A stretch of DNA of 64,000 nt from VGTK01 sp046327915 (GTDB lineage: Bacteria > Desulfobacterota > Binatia > UBA12015): NCBI GenBank assembly GCA_046327915.1, contig JAXLXO010000013.1, forward strand, positions 95,317 to 159,316, written 5' to 3'. Positions 56,788 to 64,000 of this stretch are shown piece by piece. Below the pieces are notes generated by a model that saw nothing but the letters and a program-made list of their open reading frames with translations, was not told the DNA's origin and made no database searches. Both the position numbers and the translations under genes were made by a program. Position 1 is the first letter of the stretch, and each line of letters begins with the position of its first letter.

Positions 56788-57779
56788 ATGAAGGTCGTCT
56801 CGTTCTTCCAGCTGAAAGAGGTGCGCTGGGCGATCGCCCCGCAGGACCTCGACGCCATCCGTGCCGAGCTGCCCGGCGTGGAGATCGTCTCCGTCGAGAA
56901 CGAGGCCGATCTCCCGGCGGCGCTCGCCGACGCCGAGGTCTTCGTCGGCTGGAGCTTTCCTGCCACGTGCTTCGCCGGCGCGAAACGGCTGCGCTGGATC
57001 CATACGGCGAATGCGGGCGTCGAGGCCAATCTCTTCCCCGAGATGGTGGCGAGCGACGTGCTGCTCACCAACGCGGCCGGCCTGCACTCGGTCTCGATCC
57101 CCGAGCACGTGCTCGGGCTGATGCTCGCGCTGGCGCGCAACTTCCACGAGGCGATGCGCATCCAGGCGCGCGCGAGCTGGGAGCGCTTCGGCGTGATCGC
57201 GTACGGCGGCGGGATCAAGGAGCTCGACGGCAGCAACCTCGCGATCCTCGGCGCGGGCGCGATCGGTGCGGCGCTCGCGCGTCTCGGCGCGGCGCTGAAC
57301 ATGAACGTGCGTGTGCTGCGCCGGCGTCCGGACAAGGCGGTGCCGGGTGCGGAGGCGGTCGTCGGTCCGGAGCAGAAGCTCGAGCTGCTGGCATGGGCCG
57401 ACTTCGTCGTGCTCGCCACGCCGCTCACGCCCGAGACCGACAACATGATCGACCGCGCTGCGCTCGCCGCGATGCGCTCGTCGGCCTACCTGATCAACAT
57501 CGCGCGCGGCGAGGTCGTCGACGACGACGCGCTGGTGGATGCGCTGCGCCGCAGGCGATCGCCGGCGCCGGGCTCGACACGTTCCGCGAGGAGCCGCTGC
57601 CGTCGTCGAGCCCGTACTGGACGCTCCCCAACTGCATCGTGACGCCGCACATCTCCGGCTACACGCCGAAGTACTTCGAGCGCACGCTCGAGCTGTTCCG
57701 GGACAACCTGCGCCGCTTCGTCGCGGGCGAGCGGCTGCGCAACGTGGTCGACAAGCGGCTCGGCTACGTCACCGGGTGA
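56788..57779 (+). pseudogene. D-2-hydroxyacid dehydrogenase gene with one frameshift
   Basis: From ATG 56788 the frame gives HTANAGVEANLFPEMVASDV, the NAD site LAILGAGAIGAALARLGAAL, the catalytic Arg in YLINIARGEVVDDDALVDAL, and then loses homology. The next frame continues AIAGAGLDTFREEPLPSSSP (catalytic Glu), then NCIVTPHISGYTPKYFERTL (catalytic His), to a stop at 57779. A single missing base near 57553-57560 (CGCCGCAGGCGATCGCC) explains this. All catalytic residues survive across both frames. The cause is either a recent mutation or a sequencing/assembly error. If repaired, the enzyme would reduce 2-keto acids with NAD(P)H. Confidence 0.85.
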
Positions 57780-57816
57780 TCGCGCCGCGCCGTGTGCGCG
57801 CGCGGGGAGGGACGTG

Positions 57817-58704
57817 ATGAGAAGACGCAACACGTGGTTCATCGTGGCGGTCGGTGCGCTCGCGGCCATGCTCGCGGCGGCGACACCCGCGCGCGCGGGA
57901 AAGTTCCGCATCCTCGTCGGCAACGACGACGGCGTCGGCGCCGCGGGACTCGCGGAGCTCGTCAAGGTGCTGAGCGCGAACACCTCGCTCGAGATCTCGG
58001 TGTTCGCACCGGCGACGAACCAGAGCGGCACCGGCGACCGCTTCACGACCGGTCCGCTGACGGTGACGCCGGCGCAGACCGGCGACGGCTATCCGGCGTT
58101 CTCGGTCGCGGGCTATCCCGCGGACGGCATCCTGTTCGGCATCCTGCAGGGCCTGCCGCAGAAGCCCGACCTCGTCATCACCGGCATCAACCAGGGCCAG
58201 AACATCGGCGACCTGGTGAACATCTCGGGCACCGTCGGCGCGGCGCTGTGGGCGGCGCGCAACGGCATCCCGGCGTTCGCCGTGAGCCAGGGCCTCGCGG
58301 CGAACATCTCGTACACCGAGGCCGCGCGCTACACCGCGCAGCTGGTCGCGACGTTCCGCGGCAGCGCGAGCTTCCGCAGCCGCCTGCGCGGCGTCGGGGG
58401 ACGGCCGAAGATCCTCAACATCAACTTCCCGACCTGCGTCGAGGGCACGCTGCGCGGCGTGCGCGCGGTGCCGCTCGGCCGCTCGCAGCAGGTCGTCGGC
58501 TACGAGGAGGGTGCGAGCGCCGACGTGTGGGATCCGGTGGTCGTCAACACGCCGCTCGGCAGCACCGACTGCACCTCGACGCTCCGGTCGCCGCGGACCG
58601 ATCTCGAGGCGATGAACAACGGCTTCGCCTCGGTGACGCCGCTGAACGTCGACCTCACCAACGACGGCCTCGTCCGGCCGATCGTGCGCTTCGTCGAGCG
58701 CTGA
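57817..58704 (+). CDS. Exported SurE-like 5'/3'-nucleotidase family protein
   Basis: This is 295 residues. A signal peptide (WFIVAVGALAAMLAAATPAR) ends near residue 28. The mature protein opens with FRILVGNDDGVGAAGLAELV, the SurE start with its metal-binding DD. NQSGTGDRFTTGPLTVTPAQ holds the conserved Ser, and PDLVITGINQGQNIGDLVNI, then SGTVGAALWAARNGIPAFAV, the metal-binding Asn loop. SurE proteins are usually cytosolic stress-survival phosphatases. This one would act in the periplasm or outside, on nucleotides or polyphosphate. The C-terminus is longer than in E. coli SurE. Confidence 0.87.
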   Translation: MRRRNTWFIVAVGALAAMLAAATPARAGKFRILVGNDDGVGAAGLAELVKVLSANTSLEISVFAPATNQSGTGDRFTTGPLTVTPAQTGDGYPAFSVAGYPADGILFGILQGLPQKPDLVITGINQGQNIGDLVNISGTVGAALWAARNGIPAFAVSQGLAANISYTEAARYTAQLVATFRGSASFRSRLRGVGGRPKILNINFPTCVEGTLRGVRAVPLGRSQQVVGYEEGASADVWDPVVVNTPLGSTDCTSTLRSPRTDLEAMNNGFASVTPLNVDLTNDGLVRPIVRFVER

Positions 58705-58755
58705 TCGCCGCGCGCGCGGCCGACCCGGCTCGCCGGATCGGCCGCGCCGCCGCGG

Positions 58756-59532
58756 CTACTTCTTCTTCCGGAAGTCGGCGGGACGCTTCTCGAAGAAGGC
58801 GGTGATCGCCTCGATGTTCTCGGGCGAGCCGATGCGCACCGCGAAGGCGTCGTCCTCGCGCTTGCGCGCCGCCCGCACGGCGTCGTTGCGCGTCGCGAGC
58901 AGCAGCTGCTTCGAGTGCTGCACCGCCCGCGGCGGATGGGCCGCGATCTCGGCCGCCTTCGCCTGTGCCACGGCGAGCACCTCGCCGTCCGGCACGACGC
59001 GCGCCGCGAGCCCGAGCTCGAGCGCGCGCTGCGCGTCGATCCACTGCGCGGTGTAGAGGACCTCGGCCGCGCGCTGGAAGCCGATGATCAGCGGCAGCAG
59101 GTAGCTGCTCGCGGCCTCCGGCACGACGCCGAGCGTGACGAACGGGCAGCGCATGCGCACGCTCTCCGCGAGGTAGACGACGTCGCAGTGCAGCAGCATG
59201 GTCATGCCGATGCCGACCGCGACGCCGTTCACCGCCGCGATCAGCGGCTTGTCGAACGAGCACAGCGTGTCCATCAGGACCTGGAAGCCGTGCGGCCCGC
59301 TGTCCCCGGTCGGTGCCGCGTTCATCTCGGAGAAGTCCTGACCCGCGGAGAACGATCCCGCGGTGCCGGTCACGACGACCACGTGCACGTCGTCGTCCTT
59401 CTGCGCGTCCTGCAGGGCCGCGGCGAAGGCCTTGTACAGCGGGTTGTTGAAGGCGTTCTTCCGCTCGGGGCGGTTCATCGTCAGCGTGAGGACGGCGTCC
59501 CTGTTCTCGCGGAGCACCAGCTCGTTCGACAT
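58756..59532 (-). CDS. Enoyl-CoA hydratase/isomerase family protein, isomerase-like
   Basis: This 258-residue crotonase-fold protein shows VVVTGTAGSFSAGQDFSEMN, the FSAGxD oxyanion-hole segment, and IAAVNGVAVGIGMTMLLHCD the second hole element. MRCPFVTLGVVPEAASSYLL has a single acidic residue at PEA, as in Delta3,Delta2-enoyl-CoA isomerases (ECI2-like, LGL-PEG-SSY-LP), rather than the two Glu of true hydratases. It therefore probably shifts the double bond of unsaturated acyl-CoAs in beta-oxidation. The Lys-rich end (FEKRPADFRKKK) is also typical. It lies 20 bases downstream of the sulfatase-fold lipoprotein gene. Confidence 0.88.
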   Translation of the reverse strand: MSNELVLRENRDAVLTLTMNRPERKNAFNNPLYKAFAAALQDAQKDDDVHVVVVTGTAGSFSAGQDFSEMNAAPTGDSGPHGFQVLMDTLCSFDKPLIAAVNGVAVGIGMTMLLHCDVVYLAESVRMRCPFVTLGVVPEAASSYLLPLIIGFQRAAEVLYTAQWIDAQRALELGLAARVVPDGEVLAVAQAKAAEIAAHPPRAVQHSKQLLLATRNDAVRAARKREDDAFAVRIGSPENIEAITAFFEKRPADFRKKK

Positions 59533-59552
59533 CGTTCTCTTCTCCTTCTCGT

Positions 59553-61703
59553 TCACTGCACGTAGCCGAGAGCGCGCATCTTCTGCTCGACGGCCTCGTC
59601 GGGGGGCGGTGGCGCCGGCTGGCCTGCGGCCGGAGGCGGCGCGTCGCCGCCACGGGGGGGCTGGCTGCGCACGCCGCCGGCGAAGTGCTGACGTGCCGCC
59701 GCCGACCTCGCCGCGTAGGCGCGCGCCGTCTCGTGCAGCGTGGTGAACGCCGCGGTCTCGCCCGGCGGGCGCGGGCTCTTCTCGACGGGATCGGCGTGCA
59801 GGTCCCAGCACGCGTCGGTGGTACCGCTCGGCGTGACGATGCACTTCGCGTCGCGGCTGCGCGCGACGAAGTGCCGCTCGTGGCCGTCGAACGTCTGCGG
59901 GTACTCGCCGAGCACCGAGTCGCGCGGCAGTGTGCCGCCCGCGCCGGTGAGCAGCGGCACGAGGCTCAAGCCCTCGAGACCCGGCGGCGCCGGCACGTCG
60001 GCCAGCTGCAGCAGCGTCGGCGCGACGTCGATCAGCGACACGAGGTCGCTCACGCGCCGTCCCGCGGCGACGTGTCCCGGGTACACCATCACCAGCGGCA
60101 CGTGCATCACCTCGTCGAACAGCTGGTTGTGCGTCAGCAGCCCGTGCTCGCCGAACTCCTCGCCGTGGTCGGCGGTGACGACGAGCAGCAGGCGCTCGTC
60201 CGGCACGACGCGGCGCAGCCCGTCGACGAGGCGCTGCAGGACGTCGTCGGTGTAGCGGATCTCCTGCTCGTAGGCGCGCTGGCCCGCGCTGCGCGTGTCC
60301 CCTTCGGTCGCGAACAGCGACTGATAGGCCGCCGGCGGCTCGTACGGGAAGTGCACCTGGTACGTGTGCACGAAGAGGAAGAAGGGCTCGTCGGCGTGGC
60401 GTCCGGCCCACTCGAGCGCGCGGCCGAAGGTGTGCTCGGCGTCGCCGGCGCCCGCGCCGTTCGCGGTGTTCTCGTAGTACGCGGAGAAGCCGCGCCAGAA
60501 GCCGCGCCGCGCGTCGAGCAGCGCGTCCTCGGTGAAGGCCCCGGTCGCGTAGCCCGCACCGCGCAGCGTCTCCGCGAGCAGCACCCGATCGTCGCCGAGG
60601 ACGGTGTCGGTCGCGACCACCGCGTGCGTCGCGGGGAGGAGCCCGGTCAGCATGCTCATGTGCGACGGCAGCGTGTTGGAGAACGTCGTGAACGCGTTCT
60701 CGAACGCGGTGCCGCGCGCGGCCAGCGCGACGAGGTTCGGCGTGGTGTCGAGCGCGTAGCCGTACAGGCTCATGCTCTTCGCGCGCATCGTGTCGAGCGA
60801 CACCAGCACGATCGACGGCCGCTCGGCGCCGCCGTGCGGCGCGATCAGGCGCGGATCGCCCCACAGCGGCAGCGACGGCCGCGTGTCGCCCTTCTGCGCG
60901 GGCTCGGTGACGAACTTCAGGCGGAGCTTCCGTCCCGCGAGGTCCGTCATGTCGACGTCGTTGTCGTACCAGCGCCGGTCCGCGCTGTTGCGGGCCGGAT
61001 CGAGGATGCGCCGGTAGAGGTCCTGCTCGGCGCCGTTCTCCTCGATCATCACCACGCGGAAGAACACTGGGGCGGAGTCGACGCGCCACACCGACTCCTC
61101 GACCCCGATGCTGAGCCGCAGCTGTGCGCCGGGCGGAACGGTGAACGGCTCCGTGACGAGCGTGCGCTCGTCGAGCGCGGGGATCGCGTACGTGCGCGAG
61201 AGCAGCGTCTGCAGGGGCGTCAGCTGGCCGACCGGCGTCTCGGCGCCCGGCGCGAGCAGCACCGAGCGCGCGTCGTCCGATCCGGCCGCGTCGTCGGGTG
61301 CGTGCGTGGCCGCGCGGTCGCCGTCGATGTCCGCACGGGTGGATCGCCCGCCGAGCGCGAAGACCGCGTGCGGCGCCGCCGGCAGGTCGGCGGGACGCTT
61401 CGCACGGCACGCCTTCGGACCCTCGGGCGCCGCATCGCAGAGCAGGCCGGACACGTAGGACTGCGCGGACGTCAGCACCGGACGCGCCTCGCTGGCGACG
61501 AATACGCGCTCGCCGTGGGTGAGGCGCGCGTCCTCGGGCGGCGTGACGCCGCGCTCGACGAAGCGCTGCACGGTCGCGAGCTGCGGCGGTGGCGGCGGCG
61601 CAGGACGCTCGCGTCCGCACGCCGCGATCAGCGCCGCGACGGCGATCACGGCGGCACGGGCCGCGGTGCGCGCGCGGTGGCGGGATTTTCGGCGGGGCAG
61701 CAA
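59553..61703 (-). CDS. Sulfatase-fold lipoprotein without formylglycine Cys
   Basis: With TTG 61703 as start it is 716 residues; the exact start is uncertain. A lipoprotein signal ends in AVAALIAAC. An N-terminal region of about 270 residues includes a beta domain (EPFTVPPGAQLRLSIGVEES). The sulfatase/phosphatase fold follows: PSIVLVSLDTMRAKSMSLYG supplies the metal Asp, and FTTFSNTLPSHMSMLTGLLP the nucleophile loop. There the C-x-P-x-R motif is replaced by T-L-P-S-H, so Thr is the likely nucleophile, as in LtaS-like enzymes. LLVVTADHGEEFGEHGLLTH has the D-H pair. It may be a phosphodiesterase or phosphotransferase on envelope lipids. The tail is Pro-rich and ends EQKMRALGYVQ. Confidence 0.85.
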   Translation of the reverse strand: MLPRRKSRHRARTAARAAVIAVAALIAACGRERPAPPPPPQLATVQRFVERGVTPPEDARLTHGERVFVASEARPVLTSAQSYVSGLLCDAAPEGPKACRAKRPADLPAAPHAVFALGGRSTRADIDGDRAATHAPDDAAGSDDARSVLLAPGAETPVGQLTPLQTLLSRTYAIPALDERTLVTEPFTVPPGAQLRLSIGVEESVWRVDSAPVFFRVVMIEENGAEQDLYRRILDPARNSADRRWYDNDVDMTDLAGRKLRLKFVTEPAQKGDTRPSLPLWGDPRLIAPHGGAERPSIVLVSLDTMRAKSMSLYGYALDTTPNLVALAARGTAFENAFTTFSNTLPSHMSMLTGLLPATHAVVATDTVLGDDRVLLAETLRGAGYATGAFTEDALLDARRGFWRGFSAYYENTANGAGAGDAEHTFGRALEWAGRHADEPFFLFVHTYQVHFPYEPPAAYQSLFATEGDTRSAGQRAYEQEIRYTDDVLQRLVDGLRRVVPDERLLLVVTADHGEEFGEHGLLTHNQLFDEVMHVPLVMVYPGHVAAGRRVSDLVSLIDVAPTLLQLADVPAPPGLEGLSLVPLLTGAGGTLPRDSVLGEYPQTFDGHERHFVARSRDAKCIVTPSGTTDACWDLHADPVEKSPRPPGETAAFTTLHETARAYAARSAAARQHFAGGVRSQPPRGGDAPPPAAGQPAPPPPDEAVEQKMRALGYVQ

Positions 61704-61853
61704 CGGACGGGCTCGATGCGCGGCACGCCGTGCCGGTCCGGTGGCGACGACGCGAGGCGCGCCGAGCCTAGCGGTCGGCCGGCCGTCCCCGCAATCCTCG
61801 TTCGGCTTTCGCGCGCGCCGTGCGGCGGTGTACACACGGGCCGCGGTACGGGG

Positions 61854-63416
61854 ATGGGTGATGCAGGGGAGGACGGCCGCGGCGCCGAAGGCCGCGGTCC
61901 GGCGGGAAGCGGGCGCGCGGGGTCGTTCCGGTCGTCGTCGTCGGCCTGGGTGTCGAGCACCTATTTCGCCGAGGGCTTCCCCTACAGCGTGGTCAACAAC
62001 CTGGTCGAGATCCTCTTCAAGGAGCTCGGCGCGAGCCTGCAGGTCATCGGACTCACGGCGCTCTTCCACCTGCCGTGGAACCTGAAGTTCCTCTGGGGCC
62101 CGTTCCTCGACCAGTACGAGACCAAGCGCTCGTGGATCGTCGCGGTCGAGATCGCGCTGTCGGCGGTGCTGCTCGCGCTGGCGCTCACCGTCGGCGCGTC
62201 GTCGGCGCTCGGCGTGATCTCGCTCTGCGTCGCGGCGCTGGCGATCCTGTCGGCGACGCACGACATCGCGATCGACGGCTACTACCTCGAGGGCCTCGAC
62301 GAGCGCGGGCAGTCGCAGTACGTCGGCTACCGCGCCGCCGCGTACCGGATCGCGAGCCTCGTCGTCGCGAGCCCGCTGCTGCTGCTGATCGGCGCGGCGG
62401 GGTGGAGCACCGGACTGCTCGCCGCGGCCGGCGTGATGGCGCTGCTGACGCTGTACCACGCGGTCTTCCTGCCGCGCGTCGAGCGCCGGCGGACGCCGCT
62501 CGCGTCGGCGCTCGGCGACGCGACGGTGCGCAGCGTGCTGCTGCTCGCGGCGGTCGCGCTGGCGGTGGTGGCCGCGCTCGTCTTCGCGCGCGGCGGCGAT
62601 GCGCCGGCGCCCGATGCTGCGGCCGCCGCGGCCGCGCCGATCGGCGACTGGCTCGGCATCTCGCTCGCGGGCTGGATCTCGCTGGTGCTGCTCGCGGCGC
62701 TGATCGTCGCGCTGCTGTCGCTCGACCGGATCCGCGCACGCTTCGCCGGCAGCGACTCCGCCTACGCGACCGCGTTCGTCGACTTCCTCGCGCAGCGCCG
62801 CATCGGGCTGGTGCTCGTCTTCATCGTGTCGTTCCGCGTCGGCGAGTCGTTCCTCGTCAAGATGCGCTGGCCGTTCCTGCACGACGTGCTCGGCATGTCG
62901 ATCTCGACCTACGCGTGGGCGAACGGGACGCTCGGCACCGTCGCGTCGTTCGTCGCGACGTTCCTCGGCGGACGGCTGATCGCGCGCGACGGGCTGCGGC
63001 GCTGGATCTGGCCGTTCATGATCGCGCAGAACGCGCTCAACCTGCTCTTCGTGGCGCTCGCGTGGCTCGGCCCGGAGGGCGCGGGATCGGCGCTCGTGGT
63101 CGGCGTGATCACCTTCGACTCGTTCGGCTCGGGGCTCGGAACCGCGGTGTTCATGGTCTACCTGATGCGCTGCTGCGCACCGGAGCACCGCGCCGCGCAC
63201 ATGGCGATCGTCACCGCGCTGATGAGCGTGAGCTTCACGCTGGCCGGCGTCGGCAGCGGCTTCCTCGCGGCCTCGATGGGCTTCGGATCCTACTTCCTGT
63301 TCACGTTCCTGGTCACGATCCCGGGCATGGTGCTGGTGTTCTTCCTGCCGCACCTCGACGGCCGCGAAGAGACGTCGTCACGCACCACGCCAGCACCACC
63401 AGCGCCAGCGCACTGA
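61854..63416 (+). CDS. MFS transporter of the AmpG/PAT (acetyl-CoA transporter) group
   Basis: From ATG 61854 this is 520 residues. The first 30 are a Gly/Arg-rich leader that may be untranslated. About twelve transmembrane helices follow. SSTYFAEGFPYSVVNNLVEI, then LPWNLKFLWGPFLDQYETKR, matches the AmpG/PAT signature (FLWAP--D-Y----GRRR), and SATHDIAIDGYYLEGLDERG is the conserved TQDIA-DG-A loop. A central Ala/Pro-rich stretch splits the two halves. AmpG imports anhydro-muropeptides; other members move acetyl-CoA or fatty acids. Substrate not determined. It is divergent from the sulfatase-fold lipoprotein gene. Confidence 0.87.
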   Translation: MGDAGEDGRGAEGRGPAGSGRAGSFRSSSSAWVSSTYFAEGFPYSVVNNLVEILFKELGASLQVIGLTALFHLPWNLKFLWGPFLDQYETKRSWIVAVEIALSAVLLALALTVGASSALGVISLCVAALAILSATHDIAIDGYYLEGLDERGQSQYVGYRAAAYRIASLVVASPLLLLIGAAGWSTGLLAAAGVMALLTLYHAVFLPRVERRRTPLASALGDATVRSVLLLAAVALAVVAALVFARGGDAPAPDAAAAAAAPIGDWLGISLAGWISLVLLAALIVALLSLDRIRARFAGSDSAYATAFVDFLAQRRIGLVLVFIVSFRVGESFLVKMRWPFLHDVLGMSISTYAWANGTLGTVASFVATFLGGRLIARDGLRRWIWPFMIAQNALNLLFVALAWLGPEGAGSALVVGVITFDSFGSGLGTAVFMVYLMRCCAPEHRAAHMAIVTALMSVSFTLAGVGSGFLAASMGFGSYFLFTFLVTIPGMVLVFFLPHLDGREETSSRTTPAPPAPAH

Positions 63417-64000
63417 CCGCGAGCCCGATCCGCGTCGCGAGCGGACGGTACGCGAGCTGCACCAGGTGCCGCCCGCCCGGCACCACGACGGCACGGAATC
63501 CGCCATTGACGTCGAGCAGCGGTGCGGACACGCCGTCGATCGCGGCCGACCAGCTGGGGTAGGCGAGCTCGCTGGTGACGAGCAGCGCCTTCGCGGGCGC
63601 GTCGACGTGCAGCAGGATCTCGTCCTCGCCGTAGGTGGCCAGCGTGACCCGTCCGGCGGCGCCGGGCGGAAACGGCGCGAGACCCGCGACGGGCTCGCGC
63701 ACCAGCGCCTCGCGCGCCGGGTCGAACGCGTCGCCGCCGGTGGTGACGAGCCGCAGCTGCTCCGCGTCGTCGGCGACGCGCGCGCGCTCGACGAGCCACG
63801 CGATCGGCAGCGCGCGCGTGTTGACGAAGAAGCGCAGCGTCGCGCCGGACGGCGCGTCGAGCGCGCGCCAGCGGCTCGTGTCGTCGAGCGCGGCGCGCCC
63901 GGGCAGCTTCGCCGCGTCGGCCGGCACGCCGACCACGCCGACGCGCAGCACGTCGAGCACGTGGCTCGCCGGATCGGTCAGCGCCGCGGTGTCGATCAGC
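63313..64000 (-). CDS. Membrane protein, C-terminal part (YfhO-like), runs off the window
   Basis: The frame stays open to base 64000, so the N-terminus lies outside. RVTLATYGEDEILLHVDAPA, then KALLVTSELAYPSWSAAIDG, and FRAVVVPGGRHLVQLAYRP form the beta-rich soluble part found at the C-terminus of YfhO-type proteins. These are large multi-helix membrane proteins, often in glycosyl-lipid or O-antigen context. A final helix (IGLAVSALALVVLAWCV) and a basic tail close it. The last 104 bases overlap the 3' end of the MFS gene antisense, a convergent arrangement. Confidence 0.75.
   Translation of the reverse strand, partial: LIDTAALTDPASHVLDVLRVGVVGVPADAAKLPGRAALDDTSRWRALDAPSGATLRFFVNTRALPIAWLVERARVADDAEQLRLVTTGGDAFDPAREALVREPVAGLAPFPPGAAGRVTLATYGEDEILLHVDAPAKALLVTSELAYPSWSAAIDGVSAPLLDVNGGFRAVVVPGGRHLVQLAYRPLATRIGLAVSALALVVLAWCVTTSLRGRRGAAGRTPAPCPGS

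Noticed and set aside
59685..61850. Long plus-strand open frame upstream of the MFS gene
   Set aside because: It is antisense to the sulfatase-fold lipoprotein and low-complexity. Only the part from 61854 has transporter motifs.

Overview
The window is 64 kb of very G+C-rich bacterial DNA (for example 42 of 60 bases at 34981-35040). It is densely coded, uses many GTG and some TTG starts, and often has 1-8 base overlaps between consecutive genes. No rRNA, tRNA or CRISPR array was recognised. The gene content suggests an uncultured, metabolically versatile soil- or water-type bacterium of the Binatota/former-Deltaproteobacteria kind: class III CoA-transferase, BKACE, BadH-like dehydrogenase, acyl-CoA thioesterase, LLM flavin oxidoreductase, secreted proteins with Thr-Pro linkers and Cys-rich repeats, and many VOC, GST and ABM genes. 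This placement is an inference from gene style only, because no phylogenetic marker is present.

Layout. 1-12.9 kb is a run of small, mostly single-gene units: YIP1 membrane protein, ABM monooxygenase, GST, cupin, ECF sigma factor, VOC proteins, GNATs, methyltransferases, a GIY-YIG protein and an SRPBCC protein. Among them are a broken BrnT toxin with its antitoxin, an orphan Imm53 immunity gene and an intact RHH-MazF toxin-antitoxin pair. 12.9-18 kb is a tightly overlapping four-gene minus-strand operon (LLM oxidoreductase, BKACE, acyl-CoA ligase, PPOX-type flavin/F420 protein). A TetR gene faces it, and an inverted repeat lies between them: a self-contained, uncharacterised catabolic module. 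18-24 kb holds a slipin, small membrane genes and an unusual minus-strand operon. That operon encodes a standalone beta-sandwich protein followed by two large exported M35-type (peptidyl-Lys-like) metallopeptidases with duplicated 8-Cys C-terminal repeats.

24-41.8 kb is mixed housekeeping and catabolic DNA: DUF2834-like protein, GST, racemase-like protein, RTX calcium-binding protein, FAD oxidase, alpha/beta-hydrolase lipoprotein, ABC1/AarF kinase, beta-carbonic anhydrase with a Tat-like signal, TesB coupled to a BadH-like SDR, cytochrome c and glutamine-dependent NAD synthetase. 41.9-47.7 kb is the most plastic part. An RHH-RelE toxin-antitoxin locus is cut off inside the toxin. A markedly lower-G+C segment with an arylsulfatase and an OprB-type porin follows. 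Next is an intact IS256-family element (1447 bp, matched inverted repeats, perfect 8-bp target duplication TAGATACT) just upstream of the porin, and then a frameshifted, truncated Fic gene.

48-64 kb returns to host-like DNA: CoA-transferase, a TMTC-like membrane/TPR protein and an MscS-family channel. A decayed IS481-family element sits exactly at the channel's stop codon. Beyond it are an SDR, a frameshifted 2-hydroxyacid dehydrogenase, a secreted SurE-like protein, an enoyl-CoA hydratase/isomerase, a sulfatase-fold lipoprotein, an AmpG/PAT-type MFS transporter and the 3' end of a membrane protein that runs off the window.
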